DNA of 64,000 bases, from positions 212,422 to 276,421 of the forward strand of contig NZ_JBEPKD010000003.1 of NCBI RefSeq assembly GCF_040544555.1, written 5' to 3'. Below are positions 27,350-35,622 of this stretch, one piece after another. This DNA comes from Halalkalibacter oceani. Its GTDB lineage: Bacteria; Bacillota; Bacilli; Bacillales; Bacillaceae_D. Position 1 is the first letter of the stretch. The number at the start of each line of letters is the position of its first letter. Position numbers and translations under genes: made by a program. Below the pieces are notes generated by a model that was not told where the DNA came from, searched no databases, and was given only the letters and a program-made list of their open reading frames with translations.

Positions 27350-27646
27350 CTAAAAATGGGGAACAATGCCAAATGGCCTTTCCTCATAATAGCAGTCTAC
27401 AGCTTTACATTTCATCTCAGTCCAATTCGTAAAGCCAATTTTACTGTGCAAATGGTTGTGAGCAGCAATCGCCTTTTCCAGCTCGTCTTCGCAAATCGTG
27501 TTGACCCCAAGGTCCCGGGAAAGCTCCTGCCAGGAAGAATAACCGGTATACAACTTCATAAAACGGTTCGATAACAACAAGGTTATCGGCGGTTCACCTG
27601 TCGGTTTTGCGGCATGTGCAAGCAGCTGTTTTATCGAATCAACCAT
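27350..27646 (-). CDS. Hypothetical protein
   Basis: This 98-aa soluble protein has a helical first half (DSIKQLLAHAAKP, RFMKLYTGYSSWQELSRDLGV) and a C-terminal region with two cysteines (MKCKAVDCYYEE). GGGGAGGGAG lies immediately before the ATG. It is convergent with the lipoprotein gene and upstream of, but on the same strand as, pdhD. I do not recognise the family. Confidence 0.65.
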   Translation of the reverse strand: MVDSIKQLLAHAAKPTGEPPITLLLSNRFMKLYTGYSSWQELSRDLGVNTICEDELEKAIAAHNHLHSKIGFTNWTEMKCKAVDCYYEERPFGIVPHF

Positions 27647-27670
27647 CTTACTCCCTCCCCGTTTCCTGGA

Positions 27671-27712
27671 AAAAGGCTGCAGCCCGACTCTTCTTCCGGA
27701 CTGCAGCCTTCA
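27671..27712. terminator. Hairpin of unclear assignment
   Basis: AAGGCTGCAG..CCG pairs with CCG..CTGCAGCCTT. No annotated gene ends at this position, so it may back up the pdhD terminator or belong to a small transcript. Confidence 0.5.
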
Positions 27713-27784
27713 GTTATCTGATCAGCTACCATTTCTTTTCTTTATCTTATTCATATTATTCCTAGTTGTCAACTGTGTTTTATA

Positions 27785-27824
27785 AAAAAATAAAAAACGC
27801 CTGACAGGAACCCCTGTCAGACAG
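27785..27824 (-). terminator. pdh operon terminator
   Basis: CTGACAGGGG/TTCCTGTCAG forms a stem 13 bp after the pdhD stop on the minus strand, followed by GCGTTTTTTATTTTTTT. Confidence 0.85.
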
Positions 27825-27836
27825 TTGAAATTGATC

Positions 27837-29246
27837 TTACTTCACAATATGAATCGGCGTGCCAAGTGCTACTTCAGCCGCTTCCATTGTGATTTCTCCT
27901 AATGTTGGATGCGCATGGATCGTAAGCGCAATATCTTCAGCAGTCATGCCTGTTTCAATTGCAAGACCAAGCTCCGCGATCATATCAGATGCATTTGGAC
28001 CGGCGATTTGGGCGCCAATGACCAAACCATCATCTTTACGTGTAATGAGCTTCATAAAGCCGTCTGCATCATTTAAGGATAGAGCACGTCCGTTTGCGGC
28101 AAATGGGAATTTCGCTGCAACGACATCATAACCGGCATCCTTCGCTTCTTTTTCGTTGTAGCCGACTGTCGCCAATTCAGGCTCCGAGAAGACAACAGCA
28201 GGAATCGCAAGATAATCCACTTCTGCTTTTTCCCCAGCGATCGCTTCAGCCGCCACTTTTCCTTCGTAGGAAGCTTTATGGGCCAACGGAGGTCCTGGAA
28301 CGATATCGCCAATCGCATAAATGTTGCTGACGCTTGTGCGACATTGCTTATCAACCTTGATGATGCCACGCTCGTCAAGCTCCACACCGATCTGCTCAAG
28401 GCCGATTTCGTCCGTGTTCGGCTTACGGCCAACTGTTACAAGGACATAGTCCGCTTCAAATACTTCTTCCGTTCCTTTTACTTCGGCCGTAACCTTTACG
28501 CCGTTTTCTGTTTCTTCCACACTTTTGGCCATCGCTTCCATCTTGAAGTCAACGCCGTTTTTCTTCAAGCGGCGCTCAACAAGCTTCGCCATCTGCTTTT
28601 CGAAGCCGCCAAGAATTTGCTTTGTTCCTTCAAGCACGACGACTTCCGTCCCCATGTTGGAGTAAGCGCCTGTAAGCTCAATACCGATGTATCCGCCGCC
28701 GATGACGACCAATTTCTTTGGTACTTCTTTCAGCGCCAGCGCACCAGTTGAGTTAATAACACGCTCAGAATATTTAAACCCAGGAATCTCAATCGGACGG
28801 GAACCAGTCGCGATAATACAATTTTTGAAATTGTATGTTTGCGCACTTTTCTCATCCATTACACGAACAGAGTTTGCAGAAGCAAAATAAGCTTCGCCGC
28901 GAACGATCTCGACTTTATTTCCTTTAAGAAGTCCTTCAACTCCGCCTGTTAATTTCTTTACGACAGACCCTTTCCATTCCTGAACCTTTTCAAAATTGAG
29001 CGCTACGTTTTCAGCAACGATCCCCATATCATCAGAATGCTTCGCTTGATGGTAACGGTGTCCAGCTGTGATGAGTGCTTTTGAAGGAATACAACCAACG
29101 TTTAAGCAGACACCACCCATTTCTCCTTTTTCAACAATCGTTACTTTTTGCCCGAGCTGTGCCGCGCGGATCGCAGCAACATATCCCCCGGGACCTGAAC
29201 CGATGACAAGTGTGTCTACTTCATTTGCGAAATCTCCAACAACCAT
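27837..29246 (-). CDS. pdhD: Dihydrolipoyl dehydrogenase (E3)
   Basis: E3 reoxidises the lipoyl groups of E2 and transfers electrons to NAD+. The 469-aa flavoprotein has the FAD motif GSGPGG near the start, the redox disulfide in GGVCLNVGC (Cys47/Cys52), the NAD-binding GGGYIGIE, and the C-terminal catalytic HAHPTLGE. GGAGGGG precedes the ATG, which lies 2 bp after the pdhC stop. It is the last gene of the operon. Confidence 0.98.
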   Translation of the reverse strand: MVVGDFANEVDTLVIGSGPGGYVAAIRAAQLGQKVTIVEKGEMGGVCLNVGCIPSKALITAGHRYHQAKHSDDMGIVAENVALNFEKVQEWKGSVVKKLTGGVEGLLKGNKVEIVRGEAYFASANSVRVMDEKSAQTYNFKNCIIATGSRPIEIPGFKYSERVINSTGALALKEVPKKLVVIGGGYIGIELTGAYSNMGTEVVVLEGTKQILGGFEKQMAKLVERRLKKNGVDFKMEAMAKSVEETENGVKVTAEVKGTEEVFEADYVLVTVGRKPNTDEIGLEQIGVELDERGIIKVDKQCRTSVSNIYAIGDIVPGPPLAHKASYEGKVAAEAIAGEKAEVDYLAIPAVVFSEPELATVGYNEKEAKDAGYDVVAAKFPFAANGRALSLNDADGFMKLITRKDDGLVIGAQIAGPNASDMIAELGLAIETGMTAEDIALTIHAHPTLGEITMEAAEVALGTPIHIVK

Positions 29247-29248
29247 GT

Positions 29249-30547
29249 TTACCCCTCCATTAATAGTAATTGTGGATCATTTAATAGACGCTTCACGTGG
29301 TTAAGTGCATTCTGAGCTGTAACGCCATCAATCAGACGGTGATCATAGCTAATTGATAGAGCCAATACCGGCGCAGCAACGATTTCCCCGTTTTTCACGA
29401 CCGGCTTTTCTTCGATACGTCCAATGCCAAGAATTGCTACTTCAGGGTGGTTAATGATTGGCGTAAACCATTGACCACGCGCCGAACCAAGATTGGAAAT
29501 CGTGCAAGAGCCGCCCTTCATATCATTGCTGCTTAACTTGCCATCACGTGCCTTGACTGCCAATTCATTGATTTCATCTGCTAAAGCAAAAATTGACTTA
29601 CGGTCAGCATCTTTAATGACAGGAACAACAAGACCTTGGTCTGTATCTGCGGCAATTCCAATATTGAAATACTTCTTGTAGACGATTTCTTCATTCGCAT
29701 CATCAATTGAGGCATTTAACGTTGGATATTTGCGCAGAGCGGACGTTAACGCTTTAACAACATAAGGGAGGTATGTCAGCTTCGTGCCCTGATCCGCGGC
29801 AATTTGCTTATACTCCTTACGATGGGCAACTAAAGCGGTGACGTCGACTTCATCCATATGAGTCACATGTGGAGCCGTCTGCTTCGAGTTCACCATTGCT
29901 TTGGCAATCGCTTTGCGGATTCCTTTTAGCGGTACGCGCTCTTCAAGCTCACCGGCAGGAATCGCTTGCGGCTCTGCTTTCTTAGGAGCAGCGGCTGCCG
30001 CCTCATCCGTTGTCGTCGGTGCTTCTGCTTCTCCTTGGCTTGATCCACCTTCTAAGAAAGAATCAATATCTTCTTTTAATACCCGATTATTCTTTCCTGT
30101 GCCGTTTACCTTCTTGATGTTCACACCTTTTTCGCGAGCGTACTTGCGAACAGATGGCATGGCAATGACACGCGTCTCATCATCATCTGCATCTTCAGCT
30201 GGTTCTTTTGAGCTTGCTGCTTCTGCTTCCTTCTTTTCCGCTGGTGCTTCTGCTTTCGTTTCTGCTTTGTCATCAGCCGGAGCGCTTTCTTCTTCAGCAG
30301 GGCTTTCTTCCCCAGTATCGATTGTCACGAGCACATCGCCAACAACACAAACTGTTCCCTCTTCTACTTTAACGTCTAAAATTTTCCCGTCAACAGGAGA
30401 TGGGATTTCTACCACCGCTTTATCGTTTTGAACCTCAAGAAGAATATCATCTTCCTTTACTTCGTCCCCTGCTTTAATGAACCATTTTACAATTTCACCT
30501 TCGTGAATACCTTCTCCGATATCCGGTAACTTAAATTCATACGCCAC
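29249..30547 (-). CDS. pdhC: Dihydrolipoamide acetyltransferase (E2)
   Basis: E2 forms the core of the pyruvate dehydrogenase complex and passes the acetyl group to CoA. The 432-aa protein has one lipoyl domain (about 1-80; lipoylated Lys43 in NDKA), an Ala/Glu/Pro-rich linker, a peripheral subunit-binding domain (about 120-155), a second linker and the catalytic domain with SYDHRLIDG. I chose the GTG start (VAYEFKLPD) with AGGAGG 8 bp upstream. A gap of 280 bp separates it from pdhB, wider than usual within an operon. Confidence 0.97.
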   Translation of the reverse strand: MAYEFKLPDIGEGIHEGEIVKWFIKAGDEVKEDDILLEVQNDKAVVEIPSPVDGKILDVKVEEGTVCVVGDVLVTIDTGEESPAEEESAPADDKAETKAEAPAEKKEAEAASSKEPAEDADDDETRVIAMPSVRKYAREKGVNIKKVNGTGKNNRVLKEDIDSFLEGGSSQGEAEAPTTTDEAAAAAPKKAEPQAIPAGELEERVPLKGIRKAIAKAMVNSKQTAPHVTHMDEVDVTALVAHRKEYKQIAADQGTKLTYLPYVVKALTSALRKYPTLNASIDDANEEIVYKKYFNIGIAADTDQGLVVPVIKDADRKSIFALADEINELAVKARDGKLSSNDMKGGSCTISNLGSARGQWFTPIINHPEVAILGIGRIEEKPVVKNGEIVAAPVLALSISYDHRLIDGVTAQNALNHVKRLLNDPQLLLMEG

Positions 30548-30827
30548 TAGAGGTGCCTCCTTTTTCTGCCTAATTTCTAAAACCAAAACCCTTCACAGGT
30601 TCATTAAGAAAAGCCGCCGCACGCTTTCTAAAAAGACGACAGGTAACGAACCGGTCTGCCGCATCCGCGAGCGATTTTCCAAAATCACTTCTTTCCCTTC
30701 CTTAAATGAAAGACAGCGGCTCGTTCTGCACGCTGCTTCATCGCCCCATCAACGTGGACATGTCCATTTGATGAGGCCTCTCTTCTTTTTTACCTGTAGG
30801 ACCTTCTTGTATAGGCTTATCTATTGT

Positions 30828-31805
30828 TTAAAATTCAATTACTTTTTTTGCTGTTTCAATAATTTCGTTATAATCAGGAATCCAGTCATCCTCCGCTGCC
30901 GCAAAAGGATAAATCGTATCAGGTGCCGCCACGCGAAGCACTGGTGCTTCAAGGCTTAAGATCGCCCGTTCAGTAATCTCAGCGACAACATTTGCCGCGA
31001 TTCCAGCCTGCTTCTGCGCCTCCTGGACGACAATCGCCCGGTTTGTCTTGTTGACTGATTCAATAATCGTATCAATGTCGAGTGGACTAATTGTCCGAAG
31101 GTCGATCACTTCAACGTCAATGTTTTCCTTTTCAAGCTCTTCCGCTGCTTTCAGAGAAGCGTGAACCATTGCCCCGTATGTAACAATAGTTAAATCCTTT
31201 CCTTCTCTTTTCACATCTGCTTTTCCAAGCGGGATTGTATATTCCTCTTCAGGCACTTCGCCGCGGAAAGAACGATACAGCTTCATATGCTCAAGGTAGA
31301 CGACCGGATCATTATCACGAATCGCTGAAATGAGAAGCCCTTTTGCATCATATGGAGTCGAAGGGATGACCACCTTTAAACCAGGTGTCTGTGCCATTAG
31401 CCCTTCCAAGCTGTCAGCATGCATTTCCGGTGTTTTAACCCCGCCGCCAAAAGGAGAGCGGACGGTAATCGGCGCATACTGTTTTCCACCAGTACGATAA
31501 CGAAGACGGTTCATCTGACCGGCAACGGAATCGAACACTTCAAAAACGAAGCCGAAGAACTGGATTTCCATGACCGGACGGAAGCCGGTTAAGCCTAGTC
31601 CGATCGCCAGGCCGCCAATCCCTGATTCAGCAAGCGGCGTATCAAAAACGCGATCCTCACCGAATTCTTTTTGCAGCCCCTCCGTTGCCCGGAATACACC
31701 ACCGTTTTTCCCAACATCTTCTCCAAATACGAGTACATCTTCATTATTCTTCAGCTCATTACGCATTGCATCTGTAATGGCTTGAATCATCGTCATTTGC
31801 GCCAT
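30828..31805 (-). CDS. pdhB: Pyruvate dehydrogenase E1 beta subunit
   Basis: With PdhA it decarboxylates pyruvate using thiamine diphosphate. The 325-aa protein has the transketolase-like central domain (FGEDVGKNGGVFRAT, PLAESGIGGLAIGLG, VRSPFGGG) and the C-terminal TPP-binding half. The ATG lies 3 bp beyond the pdhA stop, with AAAGGAG reaching into pdhA, so translation is probably coupled. It belongs to pdhABCD. Confidence 0.98.
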   Translation of the reverse strand: MAQMTMIQAITDAMRNELKNNEDVLVFGEDVGKNGGVFRATEGLQKEFGEDRVFDTPLAESGIGGLAIGLGLTGFRPVMEIQFFGFVFEVFDSVAGQMNRLRYRTGGKQYAPITVRSPFGGGVKTPEMHADSLEGLMAQTPGLKVVIPSTPYDAKGLLISAIRDNDPVVYLEHMKLYRSFRGEVPEEEYTIPLGKADVKREGKDLTIVTYGAMVHASLKAAEELEKENIDVEVIDLRTISPLDIDTIIESVNKTNRAIVVQEAQKQAGIAANVVAEITERAILSLEAPVLRVAAPDTIYPFAAAEDDWIPDYNEIIETAKKVIEF

Positions 31806-31808
31806 TGG

Positions 31809-32894
31809 TTATTTCGACTCCTTTGCTGTGTATTCTTCCATTTGCTCACGAAGGTTGTGCGGTAACTCTTCAAACATAAATCCGATCAGATCTGTTACCT
31901 TCTGTTTCGGAGCTGCGTCAGCCTTTTTGATCGCTTCTTTAATTTCTTCCTTCGCCTTTTCAACCACTTCATTTTCCTGTTCTTCACTCCATAACCCTTT
32001 GCCCTCAAGGAACTTACGGAAGCGAACAAGCGGATCCTTCTTCGTCCATTCATCATCCAGTTCAGATGAACGGTAACGCGTCGGGTCATCCCCCGCCATT
32101 GTGTGCGGACCATAGCGGTACGTCAACGTTTCGATTAAAGTAGGACCTTCGCCGGCAAGCGCGCGCTCTCTCGCTTCTTTCGTCGCCACATAAACAGCAA
32201 GCACGTCCATTCCGTCTACTTGAATCCCTTCGATTCCGGCTGCAACTGCTTTTTGAGCGATCGTCTTTGCTGCGGACTGCTTCTCAACAGGCACAGAAAT
32301 CGCAAAGCGGTTGTTTTGCACAACAAAAACAGCTGGAGCATTATAAGCTCCGGCAAAGTTCATTCCTTCATAGAAATCCCCTTGTGAAGATCCGCCGTCA
32401 CCTGTGTATGTGATCGCGATATTTTCTTTTCCTTTCCGCTTAAGTCCTAAAGCAACTCCGGCAGTTTGGACAATTTGCGCACCGATAATGATTTGCGGCA
32501 CCATAATGTTTAAGCCGTCCGGGAATTGACCGCCGCCAAAGTGACCGCGTGACCAAAGGAATGCCTGATGAAGCGGCAACCCATGATAAAGAATTTGCGG
32601 AATATCGCGATACCCCGGTAAAATCCAGTCTTTTGAATCAAGTGCGAAATGGGAACCGAGCATTGAAGCTTCCTGTCCCGCCACCGGCGCGTAGAAACCG
32701 AGGCGCCCTTGACGATTTAATGAAATCGCCCGCTGATCCAGAATGCGCGTATACACCATCCGGCGCATAAGCTCCTGTAACTCTTCATCTTTCAAATCAG
32801 GCATCGCGTCTTTGTTAACAACTTCGCCCTCTTCATTTAAAATTTGGAACGTTTCAAATTGACTTTCCACTTGCTCTAACGTTTTTGTACTCAT
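31809..32894 (-). CDS. pdhA: Pyruvate dehydrogenase E1 alpha subunit
   Basis: PdhA holds the thiamine diphosphate site: GDGGSSQGDFYEG followed by VVQNN is the classic TPP motif, and YRYGPHTMAGDDPTRYR is the regulated loop of the family. The 361-aa length fits Bacillus PdhA. AGAGGTGAAGG precedes the ATG. It is the first gene of pdhABCD, with a 536-bp noncoding region upstream. Confidence 0.98.
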   Translation of the reverse strand: MSTKTLEQVESQFETFQILNEEGEVVNKDAMPDLKDEELQELMRRMVYTRILDQRAISLNRQGRLGFYAPVAGQEASMLGSHFALDSKDWILPGYRDIPQILYHGLPLHQAFLWSRGHFGGGQFPDGLNIMVPQIIIGAQIVQTAGVALGLKRKGKENIAITYTGDGGSSQGDFYEGMNFAGAYNAPAVFVVQNNRFAISVPVEKQSAAKTIAQKAVAAGIEGIQVDGMDVLAVYVATKEARERALAGEGPTLIETLTYRYGPHTMAGDDPTRYRSSELDDEWTKKDPLVRFRKFLEGKGLWSEEQENEVVEKAKEEIKEAIKKADAAPKQKVTDLIGFMFEELPHNLREQMEEYTAKESK

Positions 32895-33430
32895 TGCCCT
32901 TCACCTCTTCCTTTCGTTTAAAAAAGTTTTCGTATTAGTCAGCTTTCATCACGTATGACCTTAATTTTACAATCAGTTCATCATCCTATAGGATACCCAA
33001 ACTACCTTTATCCATAACCCGGCAGCTGCCAGATCAAACGTCGTTTACCTAAGTAAAACGATGGGTTTACAGAATTTTGGCACATCCTATCATTTCAAGA
33101 AAGCAAACTATACTTGGCTTCATGAAAAAAGTGATCTGTATCAGTTTTTTCTGGATGAAAGTAATACAACATATCCTTCTGGCATTAAGTCTACCCTACT
33201 TTGCAGAAATTCGTCAATCCTTTTTACTTAACGTCCTCCTATAAAGATTTTGACTCATGATTTTTGGTTTCCGAACTAAACTGTGTTATAGATCAACCTC
33301 AAACATTGGTAGTACAGCTCAACCGAAGAAAAGCTGATAGGTCTTTTACTTGCAAGCCGCCACCCTTCCCCAATCCGACCCGAAAAATTTACCCTTCTCC
33401 ATCTAAAAAAAACAGCTGACTTCGAAGCAG
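32895..33430. other. pdh upstream region
   Basis: This 536-bp stretch holds no gene that I can support. It includes the ykyA terminator at its right end and must include the pdhA promoter. Several AT-rich boxes and short inverted repeats are visible, for example ATCCTATAGGAT near 32985 and GTTTAC..GTAAAAC near 33050, but no clear -35/-10 pair or cre site could be assigned. Confidence 0.5.
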
Positions 33431-33461
33431 TTATTCAAACTGCACCTCGAGTTCAGCTGTC
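33407..33461 (-). terminator. ykyA terminator
   Basis: On the minus strand the outer stem ACAGCTGA/TCAGCTGT and inner stem GCAGTT/AACTGC enclose the ykyA stop codon, followed by eight T residues. Confidence 0.8.
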
Positions 33462-34081
33462 TCATAAAAAAGCCTTTTCTTTTCATTATATTCATCCGTA
33501 TATTGATTAAACTGCTCTTTTTCCTTTGAAACGACTTCATATGACGCATTCACGGTATCGATTTGAGCTTGAAGTTCTTCCATCGTAAGCTCTTCCTGCT
33601 TCAACATCGTAAAAAGCGCTTCATCTTCTTTCGCCGCTGTAACATAGGCTTCATAAAGCTTTTGATAATGCTCATAACGTTTGTCCATCGCCGCGATTAA
33701 TTCGGCCAGGAGGCTGCGGAGCTGTTCGTCTTCCACCTCGTCTTCGGCCGGCTTGATTAACTCAAATTCGGCATAGCTGCGTTCAATACTTTCTTTTTCC
33801 GTTTCTATCATAGCGAGCCGGGAAGCAATTGAAGCCAGCGCCTCATCTGCCAATTCGCTAATTTCCTCCATATCATTGACACCAAGGGCGATAATTTGTT
33901 CAAACAATTCATTTTCCTTCAGTTCTGCTGCCTGAAGCGGCTCCTGCTGCTCTTCAAAAGGTTGCTCGAGCTCGACAGCTGCTTCCAGGTGCTGGTAAAC
34001 AGTCTCAGCCGGTTCTTCTCCACAGCCGCTAAGCAGCGCAGCAGCCATGACGACCAGTACGATCCATTTTCGATGCTTCAC
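33431..34081 (-). CDS. ykyA: YkyA-type lipoprotein
   Basis: This 216-aa lipoprotein (lipobox LLSGC, Cys20) is highly acidic and almost all helical, with long stretches predicted as coiled coil (about 25-205). Sequence type and location upstream of pdhA match B. subtilis YkyA, a putative cell-wall binding lipoprotein whose function is unproven. The start is a GTG with AGGGGG about 7 bp upstream. Confidence 0.88.
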   Translation of the reverse strand: MKHRKWIVLVVMAAALLSGCGEEPAETVYQHLEAAVELEQPFEEQQEPLQAAELKENELFEQIIALGVNDMEEISELADEALASIASRLAMIETEKESIERSYAEFELIKPAEDEVEDEQLRSLLAELIAAMDKRYEHYQKLYEAYVTAAKEDEALFTMLKQEELTMEELQAQIDTVNASYEVVSKEKEQFNQYTDEYNEKKRLFYETAELEVQFE

Positions 34082-34282
34082 CCTTCTTCCCCCTATCTTC
34101 TTTCTCTATACCCAGTTTCCCACCCCACTACACTAAATCAATCAGCAGAAATTGACAATACCTTTTCCAGATTTCCAATTCTAATTATGGCTAGTATATG
34201 ATCGCCTTTTTTTCAATATGTGCTTGTCCACAAAATAAAATGAAAAAGTCCGATTGTTTTTAGGAAAAATAGGCATTCATCC

Positions 34283-34311
34283 AACCGTCCTTAGTGAAAA
34301 TGCATATTGTA
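34283..34311 (+). promoter_or_regulatory. Predicted sigma-K promoter
   Basis: AACC (34283-34286) and CATATTGTA (34303-34311) are 16 bp apart, matching the mother-cell sigma-K pattern (AC at -35, CATANNNTA at -10). It lies 51 bp before the YjcZ-type sporulation peptide gene, which supports the call. Confidence 0.55.
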
Positions 34312-34361
34312 GTTAGTGAATCGCAGGCTAATGCGGTGTTATCAAAAAGGAGGAATGTAGA

Positions 34362-34550
34362 ATGTACGGATACGGTGGAAACTGTTGTTATGATCCTTGT
34401 GGATATGGATATGGCGCTCCAGTAGCAGGCGCAGGCTATGGCCCTGGTTTTGGCGGCGGCGGTTGCGGATACGGAAGAGGCTTTGCTTTAATCGTCGTGC
34501 TTTTCATCCTGCTTATCATTGTAGGAGCTTCTCGTTTCGGCCCATGCTAA
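34362..34550 (+). CDS. YjcZ family sporulation peptide
   Basis: The 62-aa protein has a Gly/Tyr/Cys-rich N-terminal half (MYGYGGNCCYDPCGYGYG) and one C-terminal hydrophobic helix (FALIVVLFILLIIVGAS) ending in RFGPC. This is the layout of the YjcZ family of small Bacillus sporulation proteins. AAGGAGG lies 8 bp before the ATG and a sigma-K-like promoter is upstream. A long hairpin terminator follows. Confidence 0.88.
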   Translation: MYGYGGNCCYDPCGYGYGAPVAGAGYGPGFGGGGCGYGRGFALIVVLFILLIIVGASRFGPC

Positions 34551-34573
34551 ACAACCGCTTCAAAGCAGCGTGA

Positions 34574-34660
34574 GAAGGCTGCGCAACGGTTTCAGAGAGC
34601 CAGTGGGAAAGGATGTTCTTTCCTCCTGGCTGCGCGCAGTATGAACCGTTGCCCTTCTTT
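34574..34660 (+). terminator. Long hairpin terminator after the YjcZ-type gene
   Basis: Outer arms GAAGG..GCAACGGTT and AACCGTTGCCCTTC enclose inner arms AGCCAG..GGAAAGGA and TTTCC..CTGGCT, giving a stem-loop of about 84 nt followed by TTTG. Confidence 0.75.
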
Positions 34661-34797
34661 GTTTCATTTATGGACAGCCCTTTGCAGGGGGTACTCGGCC
34701 AACCGATCTTGCTTTTTAATTTGATCGCAAAAGTCTTGATCTTTCTTGAAAATGTACATAAAGTATGTGGTAAGGGTAAAGGAGTGATGAATGAAAG

Positions 34798-35349
34798 ATG
34801 TTAACGATGAAAGATATTGTACGTGAAGGTGATCCCGTCTTACGGCAGGTTGCCGAAGAAGTGTCCCTCCCACTAAGTGAAGATGACAAAGCGACTTTAC
34901 AAAAGATGCTTGAGTTCGTTATAAACAGTCAGGATCCCGAGATCGCTGAAAAATATGCGCTCAGACCCGGGGTTGGATTGGCGGCTCCGCAAATCGGCAT
35001 CTCGAAAAGAATGTTTGCCGTCCATGTGACAGACGAGCAGGATCAGCTGTATAGCATGGGGATTATTAATCCGAAAATAATCAGCCATTCCGTCGAAGAA
35101 ACTCATTTGGAGAATGGGGAAGGCTGCTTATCGGTTGATCGTGATATTCCTGGAATTGTTCCGCGGTATGCGCGGATTACGGTAAAGGCGACTACGCTCG
35201 AGGAAGAAGAAGTGACGTTGCGTCTGCGCGGCATGGTAGCGATTGTCTTTCAGCATGAACTGGATCACCTGAACGGAATCATGTTCTACGACCGTATCGA
35301 AGACTTTGAAGACAAGCTGAAAAAAAGCGTCCCAAGTCATTTACGGTAA
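34798..35349 (+). CDS. def: Peptide deformylase
   Basis: The enzyme removes the formyl group from nascent proteins. The 183-aa protein has all three metal-site motifs: GVGLAAPQIG, EGCLS and QHELDHLNG. It resembles the B. subtilis YkrB type (defB), whose start MITMENIVRDG corresponds to MLTMKDIVREG here. The nearest ribosome site, AAAGGAG, is about 14 bp before this ATG but only 3 bp before an out-of-frame ATG of a five-codon leader frame (MNERC) overlapping the def start, so initiation may be coupled. Confidence 0.96.
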   Translation: MLTMKDIVREGDPVLRQVAEEVSLPLSEDDKATLQKMLEFVINSQDPEIAEKYALRPGVGLAAPQIGISKRMFAVHVTDEQDQLYSMGIINPKIISHSVEETHLENGEGCLSVDRDIPGIVPRYARITVKATTLEEEEVTLRLRGMVAIVFQHELDHLNGIMFYDRIEDFEDKLKKSVPSHLR

Positions 35350-35365
35350 AGAACCTCGTATTAAA

Positions 35366-35536
35366 AAGAGCTTGGTCTAAAACTAGCTTTGGACCTACTG
35401 GCAATGGCTTCACACGCCACAAGCCCGTTGTGAGAAACCCGCTCACAACGGGCTTTAAAAGATCGTGGCGGTTCCGCTCATTGCTTAGAGAGACTGGGAA
35501 AAAGGTCAAAAACAACCTTATTGTCCCAGTCTCTTT
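35366..35536 (+). repeat. Modular intergenic repeat, full-length copy B
   Basis: This copy matches 17823-17996 almost base for base, including AACTAGCTTTGGACCTACTG, the perfect 14-bp hairpin (35421-35455) and GATCGTGGCGGTTCCGCTCA. It ends in the AGAGACTGGGA../..TCCCAGTCTCT hairpin, where compensating changes (G to A, C to T) preserve pairing. It starts 17 bp after the def stop and can terminate def. Confidence 0.9.
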
Positions 35537-35622
35537 ATACCGAGCATTTCCCCGTTACGGGCTTTACGAATAAAGCCGCTGCATTTTGCCTTTTACCATT
35601 CAACTCTTAAAACAGCCTCTTT

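Noticed and set aside
28278..28751. 157-codon frame opposite pdhD
   Set aside because: Shadow of the FAD enzyme with no supporting signal.
29901..30431. 176-codon Ser/Ala-rich frame opposite pdhC
   Set aside because: Low-complexity antisense of the Ala/Glu-rich linker of E2; no start signal.
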